Shown here: piece by piece, positions 1 through 5,247 of the stretch | Position numbering within the stretch: position 1 is the stretch's first letter | Layout: the number at the start of each line of letters is the position of its first letter | Source of the DNA: Streptomyces exfoliatus | GTDB lineage: Bacteria > Actinomycetota > Actinomycetes > Streptomycetales > Streptomycetaceae | Direction of reading: 5' to 3' | Assembly (NCBI RefSeq): GCF_000725545.1 | Contig: NZ_JNZP01000061.1 | Location: forward strand, 1-8,491 | DNA length: 8,491 bases | Notes under the pieces: model-generated | The model's input: only the letters and a program-made list of their open reading frames with translations | The model's database searches: none | What the model was told of the DNA's origin: nothing | Program-made: the position numbers and the translations under genes

Positions 1-3
1 CAT

Positions 4-50
4 CCCCACATCCCCCCGCATCCCCCACACGCCTCACTCCCCACACCCCC
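4..50 (-). other. C-run tract upstream of cfa; G-quadruplex-prone on the minus strand
   Basis: The first 50 bases have five runs of four to six C (4-7, 12-17, 22-26, 39-42, 46-50) and almost no G. The minus strand therefore has five G-runs separated by short loops, which is compatible with a G-quadruplex. No gene is visible in 1-95, and the promoter of the downstream synthase gene cannot be picked out. It may equally be the tail of a low-complexity region to the left. Confidence 0.35.
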
Positions 51-95
51 GTACCAACCGCTGTTCCGAAGAGGACGAGACAGAAAGGCAACCCC

Positions 96-1385
96 GTGGC
101 TCCTGACGCCGCACACCGACTGGCCGCCCTCGCCGCACAGGCGTTGGGCACCCCGCTGCCGCTCCGGCTCCGCGCCTGGGACGGCAGCGAGACCGGGCCG
201 CAGGACACCCCCGTCCTGGTCGTCCGCAGCCGCCGCGCCCTGCGCCGTCTGCTGTGGCACCCGGGCGAACTCGGTCTGGCCCGCGCGTGGGTGGCCGGGG
301 AGATCGACGTCGAGGGCGACCTGTACGACGCCCTGGACCGGCTCACCGCCGTCGTCCCGGACGGCGGCGGCCGCGACCTGGGCCGCCGGATGGTCCGCGA
401 CGGTACGGCCCTGCGGATAGCGGCGGGCCTGATCCGGCTCGCGGGTCCCGGCGTACCACCGCCGCCCCCGGCCGAGGAGTCCCGACGCCGGGGCGAGGCG
501 CACACCAAGCGCCGCGACCGGGCGGCCATCAGCCACCACTACGACGTGGGCAACGAGTTCTACGCGCACGTCCTTGGGCCCTCGATGGTCTACTCGTGCG
601 CCTACTGGGACCGGGCCGACGGCAGCCTCGAGGACGCCCAGTACGCCAAGCTCGACCTCATCTGCCGCAAGCTCGCGCTGCGCCCCGGGCAGCACCTGCT
701 CGACATCGGGTGCGGCTGGGGCTCGCTGGTCCTGCACGCGGCCCAGCACTACGGCGTCCGCGCCACCGGCATCACCATCTCCGTCGAACAGGCCGATCTG
801 GCCCGGAAGCGGGCGGCCGAGGCGGGTCTGACGGACCGGGTGGAGATCCGCGTCCAGGACTACCGGGACGTCCACGACGGACCGTACGACGCGATCTCCT
901 CGGTGGGGATGGCCGAGCACGTCGGCCAGGTCCGGTACCGGGAGTACGCGGAGATCCTGCACCGGCTGGTCAAGCCCGGGGGCCGTCTCCTCAACCACCA
1001 GATCGCACGCCGCCCGCTGGCCGACGAAGCCGGGTACCGGGTGGACGAGTTCATCGACCGGTACGTCTTCCCGGACGGCGAGCTCTCCCCCGTCGGGTCG
1101 ACGGTCTCCTCCCTGGAGCAGGCCGGCTTCGAGGTGCGTGACCTGGAGGCCCTGCGCGAGCACTACGCACTGACGCTGCGGGCGTGGGTGCGGAACCTGG
1201 AGGAGCACTTCGCCGAGGCGGAACGTCTCACCTCACGCGGCAGGGCCAGGGTCTGGCGCCTGTACATGGCGGCATCTGCCCTGGGCTTCGAGCGCAACAG
1301 CATCGGCGTCAACCAGGTCCTCGCCGTACGTACGGAGGGTGACGGCGCCTCTTCCATGCCACTCGTGCGAGGCAGTTGGAGCTGA
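96..1385 (+). CDS. cfa: Cyclopropane-fatty-acyl-phospholipid synthase family SAM methyltransferase
   Basis: This enzyme is expected to transfer a methylene group from S-adenosylmethionine to the double bond of an unsaturated acyl chain in membrane phospholipid, making a cyclopropane ring. It acts at the inner face of the membrane. The 429 residues are within the usual family range. An N-terminal lipid-binding-type region (about 1-130) precedes the methyltransferase fold. Visible landmarks are the ISHHYDVGNEFY block, YSCAYW with C168 (matching the conserved E. coli Cys139), the SAM glycine motif LDIGCGWGS at about 202-210, GMAEHVG with E274, H301 in LNHQIA, and Y357 in HYALTLRAW. These match the residues that bind bicarbonate in the E. 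coli enzyme, so it looks active. The GTG start is preceded by GAAAGG at 7 nt. Some family members methylate or otherwise modify acyl chains instead of cyclopropanating, so exact product chemistry is inferred. It appears to be a single-gene unit unrelated to its neighbours. Confidence 0.94.
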   Translation: MAPDAAHRLAALAAQALGTPLPLRLRAWDGSETGPQDTPVLVVRSRRALRRLLWHPGELGLARAWVAGEIDVEGDLYDALDRLTAVVPDGGGRDLGRRMVRDGTALRIAAGLIRLAGPGVPPPPPAEESRRRGEAHTKRRDRAAISHHYDVGNEFYAHVLGPSMVYSCAYWDRADGSLEDAQYAKLDLICRKLALRPGQHLLDIGCGWGSLVLHAAQHYGVRATGITISVEQADLARKRAAEAGLTDRVEIRVQDYRDVHDGPYDAISSVGMAEHVGQVRYREYAEILHRLVKPGGRLLNHQIARRPLADEAGYRVDEFIDRYVFPDGELSPVGSTVSSLEQAGFEVRDLEALREHYALTLRAWVRNLEEHFAEAERLTSRGRARVWRLYMAASALGFERNSIGVNQVLAVRTEGDGASSMPLVRGSWS

Positions 1386-1426
1386 CCTGACACATCCGGC
1401 CCGCCCGTGGGGGCATCGGCCGGGCC

Positions 1427-1471
1427 GCCGGGTGGACCCGGCCTTCCCCCCGCTCGTCGGGTCCATCCGGC
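1427..1471 (+). terminator. Hairpin terminator after cfa
   Basis: Bases 1427-1440 pair with 1458-1471 to give a 14-bp stem with one G-U wobble and a 17-nt C-rich loop. The next bases are CCTTTCG, a very short T-tract, as is common for actinobacterial terminators. A shorter alternative hairpin (GCCGGGT/ACCCGGC, 1427-1433/1436-1442) uses the left arm alone. It lies 41 nt after the cfa stop and would separate cfa from the replication cassette. Confidence 0.6.
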
Positions 1472-1552
1472 CTTTCGCGACCCGTGGTTTCCGCAGGGGC
1501 TCACGGGATTCCGTCCCGGCCTCCGCTAACCTACTCGAAGCATGTTTTGACT

Positions 1553-1570
1553 TTGAGTCGCTTCGGTCGC
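1553..1570 (+). repeat. Iteron doublet in the PrimPol leader
   Basis: Two directly repeated 9-mers, TTGAGTCGC (1553-1561) and TTCGGTCGC (1562-1570), lie end to end, immediately upstream of the PrimPol ribosome binding site (AGAGGA, 1573-1578). They belong to the same family as the repeats at 4719-5091, and the 15-mer at 1558-1572 differs by one base from the one at 4958-4972. A TTGACT (1547-1552) directly precedes the doublet and could be a -35 box, but no convincing -10 box follows, so I do not call a promoter. A protein binding here would be well placed to control cassette expression. Confidence 0.75.
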
Positions 1571-1585
1571 TGAGAGGAACTCCGC

Positions 1586-2785
1586 ATGACCCCTGACCTG
1601 GGGAAATCCACCAGCGACTCAAGCCTGCTCGCTCAGCCCGGCCCCTACGCCAAACGCCGGGCCACTCACCACGCAGACCGTGTCGACCGCGCCGAACACG
1701 CCGATCGCCCGGGCGTTCACCGCGCCGACCACCCCGGTGCTCCGCTGGAGATCGCCCTGTGGTGCGCCGGCCAGGGATGGCCCGTGCATCCTCTCGCACC
1801 GCGCCGCAAGACACCCAGCGCGAACTGTCGGCAGTGTCAGGTCCGCAGCCACAGCCCGCAGGACTGCCCCTGCATCCCCTCCGGCCGCTGGTGCCACGGC
1901 TTCCACGCGGCGACCACCGACCCCGCCCGCATCGAGAACTGGTGGGGCCAGCAGCCCGGCTTCGGCGTGGGCGTGGCCTGCGGCAGCGCGGGTCTCGTCG
2001 TCATCGACGTGGACGCCCACGAGGCCCTGCCCCCGCAGCGGGAGCGGCTCCTGCCGGGAATCCCCATCCCCCCGTCCGTCTCCCTCAACGGGCTGCGCCA
2101 CGGGTACCACAGCCTCGCCCTCCTGGCGGCGCTGCGCGGCCAGCCCGATCCGGCGGAGGACACGAACACCCTGCGGGTCCGGACACCTTCCGGCGGCATG
2201 CACGTCTGGTACGCGGCCGAGCCGGGGCAGGCGTGGCAGTGCTCGGCCGGGTCCAGCCCGTCGCGGGCCCTGGCCTGGCAGGTCGACGTCCGCGCGCACG
2301 GCGGCTACATCATCGCCCCCGGCACCACCACCGACGCGGGGACGTACACCGCGGTGGGCAGTGCCCGCCACCCCGCACCGCTGCCGTCCTGGCTGGCCCT
2401 GGAACTGGCCCGCACCGGGCACCTGCCCGCACCGCCGGCCCAGCGCACCTGCTCCCCCGTCCCGCAGCGCGCCCGCGCCGCGGTCATCGCGGCGGGCGGC
2501 GGCCGGGCCGTCGCGGGACGCACCCTCGCCACCGTCCTGGCCGCGGTGTCCGGCTGCGCGTCCGTCCCCGAGGGGGCCGCCTTCAGCGACAAACTCAACC
2601 GGGCCGCCTACACCGCGGGCGGGCTGGTGAGCGCCGGTCATCTGACCGCCTCCGCCGCCGAGTCCGCGCTGCTCGCCGCCGCCCTCCACGCCCGCCCCAC
2701 GCAAGAACGAAGGGCCCTGCAGATCATCCGCAGCGGAATGAGCGCCGGCCAACAGCGTCCTCTCATGCCGGGAGACCATTCGTGA
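1586..2785 (+). CDS. Bifunctional DNA primase/polymerase (PrimPol, AEP superfamily)
   Basis: A primase-polymerase of the archaeo-eukaryotic primase superfamily (Prim-Pol domain), the type found in actinobacterial plasmids and integrative elements. It is expected to make primers and extend them as DNA. The core starts near residue 52. Motif I is VVIDVDAHE with D141 and D143; motif II is SGGMHVWY with S202 and H206; motif III is VDVRAHGGYIIAPG with D234. All metal and nucleotide residues expected for activity are present. A Cys/His cluster (C81, C84, C94, C96, C103, H104, H107) before motif I probably binds zinc. The C-terminal part (about 330-390, SDKLNRAAYTAGGLVSAG) resembles the helical tail of related actinobacterial primases. 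The ATG has AGAGGA at 7 nt. The first 50 residues are a His/Asp/Arg-rich extension with loose HADR-like repeats, probably disordered. The stop overlaps the helicase start by 4 bp, so the two proteins are probably made in step. Confidence 0.92.
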   Translation: MTPDLGKSTSDSSLLAQPGPYAKRRATHHADRVDRAEHADRPGVHRADHPGAPLEIALWCAGQGWPVHPLAPRRKTPSANCRQCQVRSHSPQDCPCIPSGRWCHGFHAATTDPARIENWWGQQPGFGVGVACGSAGLVVIDVDAHEALPPQRERLLPGIPIPPSVSLNGLRHGYHSLALLAALRGQPDPAEDTNTLRVRTPSGGMHVWYAAEPGQAWQCSAGSSPSRALAWQVDVRAHGGYIIAPGTTTDAGTYTAVGSARHPAPLPSWLALELARTGHLPAPPAQRTCSPVPQRARAAVIAAGGGRAVAGRTLATVLAAVSGCASVPEGAAFSDKLNRAAYTAGGLVSAGHLTASAAESALLAAALHARPTQERRALQIIRSGMSAGQQRPLMPGDHS

Positions 2786-4296
2786 CCCGAGTACCCGAGC
2801 CCCAGGAGGAGTTGTTCGACCCGGCGGAGATCGCCCGGCAGATCCTGCGCTCGACCCCGCACCCCGCCGTACCGGCCCAGGCGCCGACCCCCACCGTGCC
2901 GCCGCACGCGACCGAGCACGGCCTGCTCCCCGACAGCCTCAGCGACCGGGGCAACGCGAAGCTGTTCGTCGCCCTGTACGGACGGGACTTCCGGCACGTC
3001 CCGGGCATCGGCTGGTACCGCTGGTCCGGCTACCGCTGGGCCCTGGACGAGGACGACACCGTGGTGTGGGCCGCCGGCGAGATGGCCGAGTCCCTCGCGG
3101 AGAACGACCCGAGCGGCCGGTGCAGCACCGCGGAGCTCCGCCGCCACCAGCGCCGGGCCCTGTCCACGTCCGGCATGAAGGCGATGCTGCTCCAGGCGAA
3201 GGCCGCCCCCGGCATGGTGCTCAACGCGGCGCGTCTGGACGCCGACCCGTACGCCCTGTGCACGCCCAACGGGGTGGTCGACCTGGCCACCGGCCAGCTG
3301 TCGGCGCCGGACCCGGAGAAGCACTTCCACTCGCGGGCGACGAGCGTCTCGGCCCGCGCGATGTCGACGCCGCGCTGGGACCGGTTCCTCACCGACACCT
3401 TCGGCGACGACGAGGACGGCCGGGCGCTCATCGACTTCCTGCACGAGCTGCTCGGGTACTCGATCACCGGGGACGTCGGCGCCCAGATCATGCCGTTCCT
3501 GTACGGGCAGGGGAAGAACGGCAAGAGCGTCCTCCTGGACGTGATGGTCAAACTCCTCGGGGACTACGCGGACGCCGCCCCGCCCGGCTTCCTCATGGCC
3601 CGTCCCTTCGAGGGGCACCCCACGGACCTGGCCGAGCTCCACGGCCGCCGCATCATCGTGTGCTCCGAGCTGAAGCCCGGCGACCGGTTCGACGAGGCCC
3701 GGGTGAAGCTGCTCACCGGCGGCGACCGGATCAAGGCGCGCCGGATGCGGCAGGACTTCTTCAGTTTCACCCCGACCCACAAACTGTGGCTGCTCGGCAA
3801 CCACCGTCCCGAGGTCGGCACCGGCGGGTACGCGTTCTGGCGCCGAATGAAGCTGATCCCGTTCGAGCGGGTCGTCGCGGCGGACCGGCAGATCGACAAC
3901 CTCGCGGACGTCCTGGTCACGGAGGAGGGCCCCGGCATCCTCCACTGGCTCATCGCCGGCGCCCGCCGCTACCTGAGCGGCCCCCGCGACCTGACAGGTC
4001 CGCAGCAGGTCCGTACCGCGACCACGGCCTACGCCGAGACCGAGGACCACACCGGACGCTTCCTGGGCGAGTGCTGCACACTGGATCCCGCCATGCGGGC
4101 GGAACAGAGCCAGCTGTACAGCAGCTATACCGGGTGGTGCCGTCTGGAAGGAGCCAACCCGGTGTCGTCCAGGGCCTTCGCCGCCCGGGTACGTGAAACC
4201 ATCGGCATCAGCACGCCCAAGCAGATGATTCTGTCGAACCAGCGGAAGTTCTACCCGGGCATCGGACTCAACGCCGAAATGGGAGAGACGGTATGA
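2782..4296 (+). CDS. P4/D5-family superfamily 3 replicative helicase
   Basis: A 504-residue phage/plasmid DNA helicase of the P4-alpha/D5 type, expected to form a hexamer and unwind DNA at an origin for the PrimPol encoded just upstream. The D5-type N-terminal domain (about 45-220, WYRWSGYRW to LLGYSITGD) precedes the SF3 ATPase. Walker A is GQGKNGKS (242-249); Walker B is RRIIVCSEL with E296; the LLTGGDRIKARRM block follows; sensor 1 is N340 in LWLLGNHRP; RR in AFWRRMKLIPF is a likely arginine finger. A winged-helix-like C-terminal tail follows from about residue 420. The GTG at 2782 was chosen because GGGAG lies 7 nt before it and it overlaps the PrimPol stop as GTGA; the frame is open far upstream, but that part is antisense-like to nothing useful and out of frame with the PrimPol gene. 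In phage P4 the primase and helicase are one polypeptide; here they are two coupled genes. The stop overlaps the next start as ATGA. Confidence 0.93.
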   Translation: MTRVPEPQEELFDPAEIARQILRSTPHPAVPAQAPTPTVPPHATEHGLLPDSLSDRGNAKLFVALYGRDFRHVPGIGWYRWSGYRWALDEDDTVVWAAGEMAESLAENDPSGRCSTAELRRHQRRALSTSGMKAMLLQAKAAPGMVLNAARLDADPYALCTPNGVVDLATGQLSAPDPEKHFHSRATSVSARAMSTPRWDRFLTDTFGDDEDGRALIDFLHELLGYSITGDVGAQIMPFLYGQGKNGKSVLLDVMVKLLGDYADAAPPGFLMARPFEGHPTDLAELHGRRIIVCSELKPGDRFDEARVKLLTGGDRIKARRMRQDFFSFTPTHKLWLLGNHRPEVGTGGYAFWRRMKLIPFERVVAADRQIDNLADVLVTEEGPGILHWLIAGARRYLSGPRDLTGPQQVRTATTAYAETEDHTGRFLGECCTLDPAMRAEQSQLYSSYTGWCRLEGANPVSSRAFAARVRETIGISTPKQMILSNQRKFYPGIGLNAEMGETV

Positions 4297-4697
4297 GCGC
4301 GCTCATCGAGCCCGAGCAGCTCAGCTCCGAGACGGAACTCGTGTGGCTGGAGGACATCGAGCCCCTCGACTACGTCCGGCAGACCCTGGACCGACTGCCG
4401 ACCCGCCGGGGCAAGCCCGCCTACCACCGGGCAGGCCGGATGGTCGGCTACGCGATCCTCGGCCCGAAAGCCCGCTCCTCGCGCGCGTCGGGCACCTTCG
4501 TTCGCCGGGTGTTCTGGCTGCTCCCCCACGACCGTGACGGGCAGCCCACGGGCCTGTACGCGTCCGGGGCGCCCTCCGAGGCCGTCGACCCGCGCACGGT
4601 GGCTCCCGGCATCAAGGGCTACAAGACCCAGCGCTCCGAGGGCGGTCCGGAGTCGGCGGCGATGCGGGAACTCGGCATGATCCTGCCGGAGGCCTGA
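4293..4697 (+). CDS. Uncharacterised 134-residue protein of the replication cassette
   Basis: I do not recognise this family. Codon use is typical of the window (third positions nearly all G or C), and the ATG overlaps the helicase stop as ATGA with GGGAG about 7 nt upstream, so it is a real, translationally coupled gene. The N-terminal 30 residues are acidic (SSETELVWLEDIEPLDYV). A basic middle follows (PTRRGKPAYHRAGRMV, ARSSRASGTFVRRVFW), then a soluble tail with GIKGYKTQRSEGG. There is no signal peptide, membrane segment, cysteine or obvious catalytic motif. Its place as last gene of a PrimPol/helicase operon, next to the iteron field, suggests an accessory replication role such as origin binding, helicase loading or copy control, but that is inference from position only. 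Confidence 0.8.
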   Translation: MSALIEPEQLSSETELVWLEDIEPLDYVRQTLDRLPTRRGKPAYHRAGRMVGYAILGPKARSSRASGTFVRRVFWLLPHDRDGQPTGLYASGAPSEAVDPRTVAPGIKGYKTQRSEGGPESAAMRELGMILPEA

Positions 4698-4700
4698 GAC

Positions 4701-4752
4701 GGGAAGAGGGCGGGGGCAGCGACCGAACGGTCGCTGCCCCCGCCCTCTTCCC
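4701..4752. terminator. Perfect 25-bp hairpin ending the replication cassette
   Basis: Bases 4701-4725 and 4728-4752 are perfect reverse complements of 25 nt, separated by only AA. It begins 3 nt after the stop codon, so it very probably ends transcription of the cassette, although there is no T-tract. The inner part of the stem is itself an iteron: GCGACCGAA at 4719-4727 on one arm and CGGTCGCTG at 4728-4736 on the other. Such a long, nearly loop-less stem could also extrude as a cruciform or serve as a single-strand initiation structure. Confidence 0.85.
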
Positions 4753-4800
4753 CTTCGGTCGCTGGGGGCCTATCCCGGTGCAGGCCTCCAGCGACCGAAG
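4753..4800. repeat. Inverted iterons forming an 18-bp imperfect hairpin
   Basis: Bases 4753-4770 and 4783-4800 are reverse complements with one mismatch, around a 12-nt loop (TATCCCGGTGCA). The outer ends are iterons TTCGGTCGC (4754-4762) and GCGACCGAA (4791-4799). It follows the perfect hairpin at 4701-4752 without a gap. Confidence 0.75.
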
Positions 4801-4814
4801 AATCCAGCGTCTCA

Positions 4815-4838
4815 GCGACTGGGTTTTCGTTGAGTCGC
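4815..4838. repeat. Inverted iteron pair
   Basis: GCGACTGGG (4815-4823, two bases off consensus) faces TTGAGTCGC (4830-4838). AGCGACT (4814-4820) and AGTCGCT (4833-4839) can pair around a 12-nt loop. A competing stem is GGGTTTT (4821-4827) with AAAACCC (4845-4851), so two mutually exclusive folds are possible. Confidence 0.6.
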
Positions 4839-4880
4839 TTTCACAAAACCCCAGGTCAGAGCCGTGCCAGTGCCTCCAGA

Positions 4881-4898
4881 GCGACTGAAGCGACCCAA
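4881..4898 (-). repeat. Iteron doublet, minus orientation
   Basis: GCGACTGAA (4881-4889) and GCGACCCAA (4890-4898) are two abutting 9-mers; on the minus strand they read TTGGGTCGC then TTCAGTCGC. Bases 4880-4894 are the exact reverse complement of 4958-4972, so this doublet mirrors the one at 4954-4971 across the AT-rich segment. Confidence 0.8.
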
Positions 4899-4902
4899 GC
4901 TC

Positions 4903-4943
4903 GGACTTTATAAGGACATTCGCGTGCGCGTGTGCGCGTCATA
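4903..4943. other. AT-rich patch and alternating purine/pyrimidine tract between mirrored iterons
   Basis: TTTATAAG (4907-4914) sits in the least GC-rich part of the window. It is followed by CGCGTGCGCGTGTGCGCGT (4921-4939), 19 nt of strict pyrimidine/purine alternation, the type of sequence that can adopt left-handed DNA under supercoiling. CATAGATAGG follows. Position between two mirrored iteron doublets suggests a DNA-unwinding element; this role is inferred. Confidence 0.5.
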
Positions 4944-4953
4944 GATAGGAGCC

Positions 4954-4971
4954 TTCAGTCGCTTCAGTCGC
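4954..4971 (+). repeat. Perfect iteron tandem, plus orientation
   Basis: The 9-mer TTCAGTCGC occurs twice without spacing (4954-4962 and 4963-4971) and is followed by TG, as at 1571-1572. It is the mirror partner of the 4881-4898 doublet and the cleanest example of the repeat unit. Confidence 0.85.
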
Positions 4972-5014
4972 TGTTTGGCCCTTCTGGACCCACCTGACCT
5001 GCATGTTTCCCCGA

Positions 5015-5034
5015 GCGACCCAAAAGCGACCGAA
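5015..5034 (-). repeat. Iteron doublet, minus orientation, 11-bp spacing
   Basis: GCGACCCAA (5015-5023) and GCGACCGAA (5026-5034) are separated by AA, so the period is 11 rather than 9, close to one helical turn. Confidence 0.75.
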
Positions 5035-5053
5035 ACTCCCCCAGTAGCTGTTC

Positions 5054-5091
5054 TTCGGTCTCATCCACCCAGGCCACCTTCTTTCGGTCGC
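5054..5091 (+). repeat. Two further plus-orientation iterons
   Basis: TTCGGTCTC (5054-5062) differs by one base from the consensus copy TTCGGTCGC (5083-5091). They mark the right edge of the repeat field; no copies are seen between here and the regulator gene. Confidence 0.6.
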
Positions 5092-5208
5092 TGGGGCCGT
5101 CGCGGCGAAGTCCGCTGCACGCCACCGCCGTCACCCGTGCCCCGCAGGGCCTGGGCTGCCGTTGAGCGCGGGGACGAGGTCGGGACGGTCGTCGCGTACG
5201 ACCGCCGT

Positions 5209-5247
5209 GGGGACGGTCTCGTACGAGCACGTCACTCCACCGTCCCC
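5209..5247 (-). terminator. Possible terminator at the end of the regulator pair
   Basis: GGGGACGGT (5209-5217) pairs with ACCGTCCCC (5239-5247), with a perfect palindrome CTCGTACGAG (5218-5227) in the loop. The structure spans the stop codon of the downstream GntR gene. A second hairpin, CGGTCGT/ACGACCG (5186-5192/5198-5204), lies just beyond. Either could end minus-strand transcription and shield the origin region. The remaining bases 5092-5208 show nothing else. Confidence 0.45.

Larger units (their letters stand above)
4698..5100. other. Putative iteron-type replication origin
   Basis: This gene-free stretch carries about fourteen copies of a 9-bp repeat (TTCRGTCGC and its complement), mostly paired as direct or inverted doublets. 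It also holds two long hairpins, an AT-rich patch (GGACTTTATAAGGACATT, 4903-4920) and a 19-nt alternating purine/pyrimidine tract. It directly follows genes for a PrimPol and an SF3 helicase. Repeats for an initiator plus an easily melted segment are what iteron origins contain, and GC content is visibly lower than in the flanking genes. I infer an origin; a regulator-binding region or part of a recombination site remain possible. Confidence 0.55.

Noticed and set aside
1759..2781. Upstream extension of the helicase reading frame
   Set aside because: It overlaps the PrimPol gene in another frame, its translation is an Arg/Pro/Gly-rich shadow, and a GTG with a good ribosome binding site and GTGA overlap exists at 2782.
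2942..2950. Iteron-like GCGACCGGG inside the helicase gene
   Set aside because: Two mismatches, a single isolated copy, and explained by coding for Ser-Asp-Arg-Gly.
3988..4000. GACCTGACAGGTC, a 13-bp palindrome in the helicase gene
   Set aside because: Short, inside conserved-frame coding sequence, and without partners; chance is likely.
1619..4050. Long open frames on the minus strand opposite the PrimPol and helicase genes
   Set aside because: Low-complexity Gly/Ala/Arg-rich translations typical of antisense frames in GC-rich DNA; the plus-strand genes have full family motifs.
1553..5091. Iteron doublets read as att sites bounding an integrated element
   Set aside because: They are short, multiple and in both orientations, no single long direct repeat brackets the cassette, and there is no integrase or tRNA gene in view.
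4754..5091. CRISPR array
   Set aside because: Units are 9 bp, abutting or irregularly spaced and in mixed orientation, with no constant spacers or cas genes.
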